A stretch of DNA of 64,000 nucleotides. Origin: Bryobacterales bacterium (GTDB taxonomy: Bacteria; Acidobacteriota; Terriglobia; Bryobacterales; Bryobacteraceae). Below, in pieces: positions 1 through 7,644 of the stretch. Each line of letters starts with the position of its first letter. Positions within the stretch are counted from its first letter, which is position 1. The stretch is from NCBI GenBank assembly GCA_020852175.1, contig JADZBH010000004.1, forward strand, positions 1 through 64,000, given 5' to 3'. The notes under the pieces were generated by a model, which did no database searches, had not been told where the DNA came from, and saw only the letters and a program-made list of their open reading frames with translations. The translations under genes and the position numbers were made by a program.

Positions 1-435
1 TGGGAAGAGGCCACACGCAATGTGTTCATGGTTTCGGCTCCGGGCGTGACCAAACCCGGCGGCCGCTGCTCGCGTCCGGTCAGCCTGATCGACGTCTATC
101 CCACGCTCTGCGACCTTGCAGGCCTGCCCCTGCGCGACGAACTGGAAGGCGTCACGTTGCGGCCTCTGCTGAGCAACCCGTCCGCCATTTGGGACCGCCC
201 CGTCGTCACCACGTACTTCCGCGATAATCACGCTGTTCGGAGCGAACGGTGGCGTTACATCCACTATCAGGATGGCGGCGAAGAATTGTACGACGAACAG
301 TACGATCCGCAGGAGTGGACCAACCTGGCATCCAAGCCCGAGTACGCCGCCATCAAGCGCGAACTCGCCCGCTGGCTCCCCAGCGTCAATGCTCCCGAGA
401 GCGCGCACGAACGCGGGGCGAACTTCGAAAACTGA
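1..435 (+). CDS. Sulfatase, C-terminal fragment (gene cut by window start)
   Basis: The reading frame is open from base 1, so the 5' part lies outside the window. The listed start at 22 is an internal GTG, not a real start. The visible residues begin WEEATRNVFMVSAPG, which resembles the late segment of arylsulfatase-family enzymes where an acidic residue and a VSAPG-like turn precede the C-terminal subdomain. This is followed by SLIDVYPTLCDLAGL, the typical sulfatase phrase describing the last helix of the alkaline-phosphatase fold. The tail (RYIHYQDGGEELYDEQYDPQEWTNLA) is the usual sulfatase C-terminal hairpin. The catalytic CxPSR site is upstream and cannot be checked. It ends 7 bases before the convergent end of another sulfatase, so sulfatase genes cluster here. 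Substrate is unknown; iduronate-2-sulfatase-like enzymes share this tail. Confidence 0.9.
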   Translation, partial: WEEATRNVFMVSAPGVTKPGGRCSRPVSLIDVYPTLCDLAGLPLRDELEGVTLRPLLSNPSAIWDRPVVTTYFRDNHAVRSERWRYIHYQDGGEELYDEQYDPQEWTNLASKPEYAAIKRELARWLPSVNAPESAHERGANFEN

Positions 436-442
436 TGCGCCC

Positions 443-2347
443 CTATGCGCCCAAATCGGCCAGCAATTTCTTCAGCGCCGTGGCGCCATAGCCCGCCGCG
501 CGCTTCGGCGCCCTGCCGTCCACCACGTTGATGGACCGCAATGCCGCCTCGGCCGGCTTGGCCTTCCGCCCCATCGCGGCGATTGCGTTCAGCGCCGCCA
601 GCGACACCCAGGCGTTCGTTTTGTCAGCCGGCGCCAGTGCCACCAGTACGTCCAGCGAGCGCCGCGAATCGGCATCGGAGCCATAACGTCCCAACGCTTC
701 GCCCGAGGCGATTCTCACATAGGGGGCCTCGTCGTCGAGTCCCTTGCGCAACACCTCCGCCTGGGCGCGCACCGCCGGTTCGCCGCGCATCAACAGACCC
801 ATCGCACCCCAGTACCGGACCGCGTTGTCCGGATCCGACATCAGCCGGACCAAGCGGTCCTCCACGCCCGGCTGCAAAGATGAGGCCAACTCAGCGGCCG
901 CCACGATCTTCTTCATTGGGTAGCGCTTGTCGTCGTGCCCCATCACATACGGCGCGTCCGCGCCCGCCCGCGCCTGAATCTCGCCTTCGGGCAGGAAGCC
1001 AACGTCGCGTATGCGCATGACCCAGGCTTTTTCGGCCTTGCGCAGTTTCTCCAGCACCGCGCGGTGCCGTGGCGACTCCGCCAGGTTGTTCACCTCGTCG
1101 CGGTCCGTCTCCAGGTCGTACAACTCCTCGGCCGGTTTGGTCTCCCAGAACTTCCGCTGCGCCGCGTTCAACTTGCCTTCGTCGTACATCCTCTTCCACA
1201 CCGCCGTTGTCGGCGTCTCGAACATATAGGCGATGTACTGCCCGTAGATCTTGTGCGGCATGTAGTTGCGGATATACACATAGCGCTGATCGCGCACCGT
1301 CCGCACCATGTCGATGCGTTCGTCCATGCGTCCGCGGAACCCGTAGTTGAATGGCCTCGGGGCCGCTGTGTGCTCGCCCATGAACGGCTGCCCCTGATGA
1401 TACGGTTCCGGCTTGCGGCCCGCCAGGCTTAACAGAGTCGGCGCCAGATCGACGAAGGCCACCAGGCGGTCGGTCACGCCGCCTGCCCGGTATTCGGGCG
1501 GCGCCAGGCGCTGAAACTTCTCCGGGATGTGCACGACGATCGAGACGTTCAATCCCGAGTTGTACGGCCAGCGTTTGCTGCGCGGCATGCCCGAACCGTG
1601 GTCGCCGTAGAAGAACACGATCGTGTCTTCTTCCAGGCCGTCGGTACGCAATTCCTGCAGCACCTTCCCCGCCAGCCCGTCCATGGTCGTGATGTTGTCG
1701 TAATACTGCGCCCAGTCCTTCCGCACCTCCGGCGTATCGGGATGATAGGCGGGCACTCGCGCCTTCGCCGGGTCGTGCTTCCACACGTGGGGCCGTGTGC
1801 GGATCTGGCTCTCGTGCGTGATCGTGAAGTTGAAGATGGCGAAGAACGGTTGTCCGTTGGCGCGGCCGCGCCAGTGCGCCTTCGGGCTCGACTCGTCCCA
1901 CACCTTGCCCGGTTCTTCCAGGTTGTAATCGGTTTTCGAGTTGTTCGTGCAGTAGTAGCCCGACTCGCGCAACAGTTGTGGATACATCTTCTGGCCCGGC
2001 GCCATGCGCGTTTCAGAGCGCATGTTTTCGGCTCCCAGCGACGGAGGGTACATCCCTGAGATGATCGTCGTCCGCGCCGGAGCGCAAACGGGCGCATTGG
2101 ACCACGCGTTCTTGTAATAAAGTCCGCGCTTCATCAGCGCATCGAGATTCGGCGTCACCGAGTATTCGTCGCCGCAGCCGTGCAGGTGCGGTCCCGTGTC
2201 TTCGCAGGTGATCCACAGGATGTTCGGCTTTGGGCCGCCGGCCGCTGACGCTGCCGCCGCGGTGAGTCCGGCCACGAACTGGCGCCGCGTCGCTGGCGCC
2301 CGTGCGCTCTGCCATCGCCGCGCTTCCGTAACCGCGAAGTGTGCCAT
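443..2347 (-). CDS. Tat-exported sulfatase (heparan N-sulfatase-like) with C-terminal HEAT-like repeats
   Basis: A 634-residue sulfatase. The N-terminus has a twin-arginine motif (TRRQFVAGL, about residues 20-28) followed by an Ala-rich stretch, so Tat export is likely. The catalytic domain starts at PNILWITCEDTGPH. The formylglycine signature is CAPAR at about residue 88 (C-x-P-A-R), which an anaerobic or oxygen-dependent formylglycine-generating enzyme would convert. FFYGDHGSGMPRSKRW and the ordering of motifs resemble N-sulfoglucosamine sulfohydrolase (SGSH) relatives, but the substrate is not proven. After about residue 480 the sequence changes to HEAT-like helical repeats (LMSDPDNAVRYWGAMGLL, then a second copy with YVRIASGEALGRYG), an accessory interaction module often attached to planctomycete and acidobacterial sulfatases. 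It converges with the partial sulfatase to its left and is divergent from the small secreted gene at 2483. Confidence 0.92.
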   Translation of the reverse strand: MAHFAVTEARRWQSARAPATRRQFVAGLTAAAASAAGGPKPNILWITCEDTGPHLHGCGDEYSVTPNLDALMKRGLYYKNAWSNAPVCAPARTTIISGMYPPSLGAENMRSETRMAPGQKMYPQLLRESGYYCTNNSKTDYNLEEPGKVWDESSPKAHWRGRANGQPFFAIFNFTITHESQIRTRPHVWKHDPAKARVPAYHPDTPEVRKDWAQYYDNITTMDGLAGKVLQELRTDGLEEDTIVFFYGDHGSGMPRSKRWPYNSGLNVSIVVHIPEKFQRLAPPEYRAGGVTDRLVAFVDLAPTLLSLAGRKPEPYHQGQPFMGEHTAAPRPFNYGFRGRMDERIDMVRTVRDQRYVYIRNYMPHKIYGQYIAYMFETPTTAVWKRMYDEGKLNAAQRKFWETKPAEELYDLETDRDEVNNLAESPRHRAVLEKLRKAEKAWVMRIRDVGFLPEGEIQARAGADAPYVMGHDDKRYPMKKIVAAAELASSLQPGVEDRLVRLMSDPDNAVRYWGAMGLLMRGEPAVRAQAEVLRKGLDDEAPYVRIASGEALGRYGSDADSRRSLDVLVALAPADKTNAWVSLAALNAIAAMGRKAKPAEAALRSINVVDGRAPKRAAGYGATALKKLLADLGA

Positions 2348-2482
2348 GTGGGTATCCTATCCGAACCTCGCATCCCCGCGCAGAGTGATCCGCGGCTGGC
2401 CGGAATCCACCACGGCCTGGTTGAAATGGGCCTGAAACGCATCCTCGATGACCGCGCTCTAACCGGACAGGAGGCAACCACG

Positions 2483-2914
2483 ATGCGTACACAACTTCTT
2501 CTCGCGGCCTTCATCGCAGCCGCGGCCGTCATCCCGGCCGCCGCCCAGGGCCCCTATGGATACCCTCCCGGGCGCGGCGGACGCGGGCCCGGCCCTGGCG
2601 CGTACGGCAATTCCTATGGCCGCTCGCCGGCACGGTTCAACCCCGTCGCCGCCGCGCAACGCGATCTGGTGATGATATTCCGCCGCGCACGCGTCGATGG
2701 CCACGAGGCGAACCACTTCCGGCACGCTCTTCAGGAACTCAACGATTTCCATCGCAATGCCACCCGCGGCCGTTTCGACCAGCGCAGCATGGAACGGGCG
2801 CTTGACAACATGGGCGACCTGGCTCGCGCGGACCAGTTGCATCCGCGTGACCGCCAGATTATCCGGTCTCGCATGGACGATCTGCGGATGTTTCTCCGCG
2901 GCGGCCGCTGGTAG
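2483..2914 (+). CDS. Small secreted protein, Gly/Pro/Arg-rich N-terminus, helical C-terminus
   Basis: The ORF track starts at 2339, but an AGGAGG-like site (GGACAGGAGGC) lies just upstream of the ATG at 2483, which opens a clean signal peptide (MRTQLLLAAFIAAAAVIPAAAQ). The mature protein of about 120 residues begins with a low-complexity GPYGYPPGRGGRGPGPG segment and continues as an amphipathic, Arg/His/Asp-rich helical region ending MDDLRMFLRGGRW. I do not recognise a family. The helical half looks like small periplasmic proteins found widely in Acidobacteria without assigned function. It is monocistronic: divergent from the sulfatase at 443 and convergent with the radical SAM gene at 3041. 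Confidence 0.75.
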   Translation: MRTQLLLAAFIAAAAVIPAAAQGPYGYPPGRGGRGPGPGAYGNSYGRSPARFNPVAAAQRDLVMIFRRARVDGHEANHFRHALQELNDFHRNATRGRFDQRSMERALDNMGDLARADQLHPRDRQIIRSRMDDLRMFLRGGRW

Positions 2915-2937
2915 CGTCGCTTTCGCCGCCTGAACGG

Positions 2938-2970
2938 AAAAAACCCCGTTGGGAGATTCCCAACGGGGTT
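2938..2970 (-). terminator. Rho-independent terminator of the radical SAM gene
   Basis: A perfect 13-bp inverted repeat (AACCCCGTTGGGA, loop GAT, TCCCAACGGGGTT) sits between convergent genes. Six consecutive A residues on the plus strand overlap its left base, so a minus-strand transcript ends in a GC-rich hairpin followed by U6. The orientation therefore fits the gene at 3041-5146. It could also help stop transcription from the small gene on the plus strand, but there is no U-tract on that side. Confidence 0.88.
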
Positions 2971-3040
2971 CAGTGGCAGGCAAGGATGTGAGGCTCTGGG
3001 GGCCTGTTCTCCGCCTAATCCATACGCGCGGCGGGGGTGT

Positions 3041-5146
3041 TTAGTCCCCCATCGCGCCGACTTCTTCCTCGGCGGCCTTCTTCTTCGCAGGGGCAGCCAT
3101 CAGGTTTTCGATACCGACGAAGCCCTCGGGCTTCTGCTCCTTCAGGACCACCTCGCGGTACAACTTCGCCATCCTGGCGTTCTCGGCGTCCTGCTGCACT
3201 TTCAGCTTCAGATCGCGGGCGCGGATCTTCTCCTCGCGCGCGTTCTTGGCGATGCCGAGTTCGTCCAGGTCGGTCTGCTTCTTGAAATTGACGTGCTCCT
3301 CGCGGAGCGACAGATCGTGGTTCGTCGACTTCAGCGATACGGTCTTGTTGCCGGCGAAGATCTCGTGACGGCCGTGCTCCTCGTACCACTTGGTGAGCGA
3401 CGCCGTCATGTGCATCTTTTCGATGATGTTGCGCCAGCCAATGCCCGTGTTGTAAGCGCAGAAGCTGATTTCGCCTTCCTGCGTCGCGTAGGGAATGATG
3501 CACTGCTCCGTGCGGCGGAAGTCGTAGTTGAAGAGATCCTGGAACCACATGCCGGCGATAAAGAGGAAGTTCCAGCGGTCGGCGCGGCGCTTTTCGATAT
3601 CCTGCATGCGGGTGGCGCCGTGCACCTGGCCGTAATTGCGGCCCGACGCCCCAAAGCTCTTGTCGAACTTCTTCAACAGGTCCATCAGCTTGAAGTGCGT
3701 CGGCGCCTCGAACGGGTTGTAGTTGCGCATCAGCGACAGCGCCATGCCGAGCATGGACATCTTCTTTCCGCGAGCGGCGTCGTTCACGCGCATCAGGTCG
3801 CGGGAAAGCTGATCGGCGTTCAGGAACGCGGTCACGGCCTTCGCCTCGCGCGTTTCCTTGTCCACCATGATCGCCATGCCCACGCCGCAGTTCGGATGGC
3901 AGCCACAGCTCATCTGGCCGAAATTCTTCTCAGGACCGTGCATGTTGTCGGCCCAGTCGGAGAAGGTGGAGACGAACGACAGCGGGAACCAGTCGCGCCG
4001 GGGCTCGCCGATGCCCGTCTGCCGCTTCACGTCGTACGCCAGGTGCGACAGCGTATAACGCTGCGCCGCCCGCCGTTCCGGCGTGATCGCTTCGTCGCGG
4101 CCCGTGAAGCTCACCGGCTGGAAACTGAGAAATGGAATCTTCTTCGGGTTGTCCAGGGCGAACTGCACCACGTGGCCCACCTGCTCGTTGTTGATGCCAT
4201 TGACGATCGTGATCACCGGAATGATCGTTACTCCCGCTTCGAACAGGTTCTCGATGGCCTGAATCTTCACATCGAACAGATTGCCCACCAGACGGTGCGA
4301 GTTGGCTTCGTTGCCGATGCCGTCGAACTGCAGGTAGGCGTACCGCAAGCCCGCCTCGGCCGCCTGCTGGCTGAAGGTCTTGCTCTTGGCGAATTCAATA
4401 CCGTTGGTCGCCGCCTGCACGCTCGTGTAGCCCACCTTGCGGGCATAACGCACGGCGTCGATGAAGTACGGCGAAAGAGTCGGCTCGCCACCGGAAAACT
4501 GTACCGACATCTGGCGGCGCGGTTTGATCGAGATGGCGTTATCCAGCAGGGTCTTCACGTCATCCCAGGACAACTCGTGCACGAAGCCCACCTGGTTGGC
4601 GTCCATGAAGCATGGATCGCACATCATGTTGCAGCGGTTGGTCAGGTCGATCGTCAGCACAGCTCCGCGCCCATGCGTAATCGTCGAAGAGCCGTGGTTG
4701 TGCAGCTTTTCGTCGTTGTGCGCGCGGATGTCGCGGCCCGGGAACGACTCTTCCAGGTGCTTGAACATGGCCGGATCGATCGACATGATGTCTTCGAAAT
4801 GCCCATGTTTCGGGCAGTCCTTCACCATCATGATCTTGCCGTCGCGCTCAATGATCTGCGCCTTGATTTCGCCCACCTTCTCATTGATGAGAACGGTGTA
4901 GTCCTTCTTCCCGTCAAGAATTTCCTGACGCGCTTCAATCACACAGTTCGGACACAGGGAGTCGGTCGTACGCGGCCAGCCCAGCGGAGGCTTCGTCTTC
5001 TGCCAGCTTTTGAGGAGGGGTTTGTCACTCCACTTCGGAATGATGGAAGCCTTCTGGTTAAACTGGTTCAACGTGTCGTAGATCGACCAGGCGCCATTGG
5101 CGGCCACCGTCAAGACCTTTTCCACGTACTTAATCGGCTTGTGCAT
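3041..5146 (-). CDS. Radical SAM enzyme resembling tetraether / membrane-spanning lipid synthases (Tes/Mss-like)
   Basis: A 701-residue protein counted from the ATG at 5146. The listed start at 5164 lies upstream of the GAGGAGA ribosome site, so MHKPIKYVEK is the better start. Motifs in order: an N-terminal metal-binding pair, CPNC (about residues 65-68) and CPKHGHF (about 111); the radical SAM triad CNMMCDPC (about 172-179, CxxxCxxC) in a TIDLTNRCN context; FSGGEPTLSPYF, the SAM-binding GGEP; a later Cys cluster, MSCGCHPNCGVG; and RTEQCIIPYATQEGEISFCAYN near the C-terminus. That CPxC / CPxHG / CxxxCxxC / IxYATxxGxIxxFCxYN order is what I recall of the MJ0619-type family, now known as tetraether synthase, which joins lipid tails across the membrane. 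Acidobacteria make the membrane-spanning lipid iso-diabolic acid, so a lipid-joining role is a reasonable inference. A charged, Lys-rich tail (last ~60 residues) looks like an extension. It has its own terminator and no operon partner. Confidence 0.75.
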   Translation of the reverse strand: MHKPIKYVEKVLTVAANGAWSIYDTLNQFNQKASIIPKWSDKPLLKSWQKTKPPLGWPRTTDSLCPNCVIEARQEILDGKKDYTVLINEKVGEIKAQIIERDGKIMMVKDCPKHGHFEDIMSIDPAMFKHLEESFPGRDIRAHNDEKLHNHGSSTITHGRGAVLTIDLTNRCNMMCDPCFMDANQVGFVHELSWDDVKTLLDNAISIKPRRQMSVQFSGGEPTLSPYFIDAVRYARKVGYTSVQAATNGIEFAKSKTFSQQAAEAGLRYAYLQFDGIGNEANSHRLVGNLFDVKIQAIENLFEAGVTIIPVITIVNGINNEQVGHVVQFALDNPKKIPFLSFQPVSFTGRDEAITPERRAAQRYTLSHLAYDVKRQTGIGEPRRDWFPLSFVSTFSDWADNMHGPEKNFGQMSCGCHPNCGVGMAIMVDKETREAKAVTAFLNADQLSRDLMRVNDAARGKKMSMLGMALSLMRNYNPFEAPTHFKLMDLLKKFDKSFGASGRNYGQVHGATRMQDIEKRRADRWNFLFIAGMWFQDLFNYDFRRTEQCIIPYATQEGEISFCAYNTGIGWRNIIEKMHMTASLTKWYEEHGRHEIFAGNKTVSLKSTNHDLSLREEHVNFKKQTDLDELGIAKNAREEKIRARDLKLKVQQDAENARMAKLYREVVLKEQKPEGFVGIENLMAAPAKKKAAEEEVGAMGD

Positions 5147-5361
5147 CGTTTCGACTCTCCTCATCCGATAGCGGTCAAAATCAGGCGGGTGGAGTCACCA
5201 GGGAACAGAAACTCCTCGCCGTTACAGTTTCCCAGTGTAGAAAAGCGCAAGGATTGAGACCATCATAAAGTATCCAAGGGTGAGATATCGTCATTCTATG
5301 GCGAAATCCGGGCCTAAACGGAAAGGCCCCATAAAGACCTCTAAGCCCTTTATTCTTCATC

Positions 5362-6420
5362 ATGATGCAACGAGAACTCCTGACCCGGTGGGCGACCGAT
5401 GCCGGTTTCGCCCGTGTGGGCGTCACCCCGGCTCTGCCACTGGAAGAGTTTGCCGCATTTTCTGACTGGAGCCAGCGCGGGTTGGCTGGCCCCATGACCT
5501 ATCTCACGGACCGCCGCGCCGCCGTGCGCGGCAACCCGCGCCACCTGCTGTCCACAGCCCGTTCGCTCCTATGTGTGGCGTATTCCTACACCGGACCGAG
5601 TGCCGCTTCGCCTGATTTCGACGACGCCGGACGCGCCTGGATCTCCTGCTACGCCTGGGGGGATGACTACCATGACATTGTAAAAAAAGGACTTGAACAG
5701 GTTGCTACCCGGATGGCCAACGCCTGGGGAGCCCATGACTGGCGGGCCTGTGTCGATACTGCTCCCCTGCTCGAACGGGGCTACGCCCGGTTGGCGGGGC
5801 TTGGCTGGATTGGCCGTAACCAGTGCCTCATCGACGAGCGCAGCGGCTCCTGGTTTTTCATCGGATTTCTCCTAACCAGCCACGAATTACTTCCCGATTC
5901 GCCACCTCCCGACCGCTGTGGCACATGCCGGCGGTGCATCGATGCCTGCCCCACAGCAGCCCTCGTGCCCAACCCGGCCGCACCCGGAGGTTGGGAACTC
6001 GACGCACGCCTCTGCATCAGTACTCTGACCATCGAAACCCGGGGTTCCATCCCCGAACCGCTCCGGGCAGCCATGGGGCGCCACATCTTTGGCTGCGACA
6101 TATGCCAGGAGGTCTGTCCCTGGAACCGTCGTTTACTCCGTCTGCCAGAGCCTGACCGCGCGCCCGCGCCGCCGCGTGACGGCATAGTCTCTCCGCCCCT
6201 GGACCGTCTGGCCGCGCTCACGCCCCAGGAGTTTCAAGCCCTGTTCAGGGGCACCCCGGTCACCCGGGCGCGATACCATGGCTTTCTACGCAACGTGGCC
6301 GTGGCCATGGGCAACAGCGGCGTGCCATCGTTCCGCAAGTCACTGGAACCATTGGCCCGGCATGAGAACGCGATGGTGGCCGAGCACGCACAATGGGCGT
6401 TGGAACGGTTGGCCGGATGA
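5362..6420 (+). CDS. queG: Epoxyqueuosine reductase QueG
   Basis: QueG performs the last step of queuosine synthesis in tRNA, reducing epoxyqueuosine to queuosine with cobalamin and two [4Fe-4S] clusters in the cytoplasm. The 352-residue length is normal. The N-terminus (ATDAGFARVGVTPA), the CVDTAPLLERGYARLAGLGWIGRN segment containing the family's active-site Asp, the first ferredoxin-like cluster CGTCRRCIDACPTAA (about residues 186-200) and the second, CDICQEVCPWN (about 247-257), are all present and intact. The C-terminal HEAT-like tail (NVAVAMGNSG and HAQWALERLAG) is also typical. Two ATGs occur in tandem (5362 and 5365) and no strong ribosome site decides between them. The downstream TPR gene overlaps its stop codon, so the two are co-transcribed. 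Confidence 0.96.
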   Translation: MMQRELLTRWATDAGFARVGVTPALPLEEFAAFSDWSQRGLAGPMTYLTDRRAAVRGNPRHLLSTARSLLCVAYSYTGPSAASPDFDDAGRAWISCYAWGDDYHDIVKKGLEQVATRMANAWGAHDWRACVDTAPLLERGYARLAGLGWIGRNQCLIDERSGSWFFIGFLLTSHELLPDSPPPDRCGTCRRCIDACPTAALVPNPAAPGGWELDARLCISTLTIETRGSIPEPLRAAMGRHIFGCDICQEVCPWNRRLLRLPEPDRAPAPPRDGIVSPPLDRLAALTPQEFQALFRGTPVTRARYHGFLRNVAVAMGNSGVPSFRKSLEPLARHENAMVAEHAQWALERLAG

Positions 6421-7613
6421 ACCGGGTGGCCGTGGCGCTGCTGTGCCTGCTCGCCGGAGTGGCCGCGGAGGCCGCCGATTCGCCCCTGGTGGAGCTCGGT
6501 CTCGACCATTTCTACAATCTCGAGTTCGACCTTGCCGTGTCGAGCTTCGAAAAAGCCATCGCCAGCGAGCCTAAGTCGCCCGATAACTATAACCATCTGG
6601 CCCAATCGATCCTCTTCCGCGAAATGCTGAAGGCCGGAGCGTTGGAGAGCGAGTTAGTGAGCGGTGGCAACGCCTTTCTTCGCCGTGAAAAAATGAACCC
6701 TTCTCCCGAAGACCAGCGGCGCTTCGATGAATGCATCGCGAAGGCCATGCAACTGGCCCAAGCGGACCTTTCCACACACCCGGACAGCATCCACTCACTC
6801 TACGCGCTGGGTATTAGTTATGGTCTACGCGCCAATTACAATTTCTTAGTAAGAAGGGCGTGGATGGACGCACTCCGGGACGCCACGCAAAGCAGTAAGT
6901 ACCATAAGCGGATCACCGAGCTTGACCCTGGCTTCGCCGATGCCCGCCTGGTGCAGGGGACCCATGAATATATTCTCGGAAACCTGCCCTGGCACTACAA
7001 ATTCATGGGCTTTCTCATCGGCTTTCGCGGCGACCGGGAACACGGCATTCGCACACTCGAGGAGGTGGCGGCCAAGGGCAAGCGAACGCGCGACGACGCC
7101 GCCATACTGCTGGCCGTCATCTACCGGCGCGAACGCCGGTTCACGCGCGCCATCGCGCTTCTGGAACGGCTGATCCCCCGCTATCCCCGCAACTATCTCC
7201 TGCGGCTCGAACTCGCCCAGATGTATTCGGACAACGGCGACGGCGCAGCGGCGCTGGCGGCCATCGCCGAGGTGGAGAAGCTGAAACGCGCCGCCACGCC
7301 CGGCTTCGCCACCCTGCCTGTGGAGAAAGTGCTCTACTACCGCGCCACTGTCCAGTTCTGGTATCGGGACTACGCGGCCGCCATCGCCAATTTCGAGCGC
7401 GTGACGGCCAGGGCGGGGGAACTCGACCCGAATACGGGTGTTACCGCCTGGATGCGCCTCGGGCAGGCTCATGACCTGAGCGGCGAACGCGCGAAAGCCC
7501 TGGCCTGCTACCGCCGCGCCATCGAATTCGCGCCCGAATCCGGCGTGGCGAAAGAGTGCCAGGGCTATCTGAAGCGGCCCTTCCGGCGTACGGACGAACC
7601 GCCGCAGGGCTAA
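6417..7613 (+). CDS. Secreted TPR-repeat protein
   Basis: The ORF track begins at 6393, but the ATG at 6417 overlaps the queG stop as ATGA and opens a signal peptide (MNRVAVALLCLLAGVAAEAA), so translation is probably coupled. The 398-residue product is almost entirely helical. Tetratricopeptide-like units can be seen near the N-terminus (FYNLEFDLAVSSFEKAIASEP), in the middle (RRFTRAIALLERLIPRYPRNY) and at the C-terminus (GERAKALACYRRAIEFAPES). No catalytic motif is visible. A periplasmic scaffold or chaperone role is the general expectation for exported TPR proteins, but the partner is unknown and the link to queuosine synthesis is probably only positional. Confidence 0.85.
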   Translation: MNRVAVALLCLLAGVAAEAADSPLVELGLDHFYNLEFDLAVSSFEKAIASEPKSPDNYNHLAQSILFREMLKAGALESELVSGGNAFLRREKMNPSPEDQRRFDECIAKAMQLAQADLSTHPDSIHSLYALGISYGLRANYNFLVRRAWMDALRDATQSSKYHKRITELDPGFADARLVQGTHEYILGNLPWHYKFMGFLIGFRGDREHGIRTLEEVAAKGKRTRDDAAILLAVIYRRERRFTRAIALLERLIPRYPRNYLLRLELAQMYSDNGDGAAALAAIAEVEKLKRAATPGFATLPVEKVLYYRATVQFWYRDYAAAIANFERVTARAGELDPNTGVTAWMRLGQAHDLSGERAKALACYRRAIEFAPESGVAKECQGYLKRPFRRTDEPPQG

Positions 7614-7644
7614 CCTGGGCAACCCGGAGCAAAGCCGCCGCCTT

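Noticed and set aside
3293-5257. 654-residue plus-strand ORF opposite the radical SAM gene
   Set aside because: The minus-strand frame has clear radical SAM motifs; the plus-strand frame has none.
5300-5335. GGGCCT...AGGCCC hairpin ahead of queG
   Set aside because: Six-base stem with no U-tract; considered as a terminator or small regulatory RNA element but not supportable.
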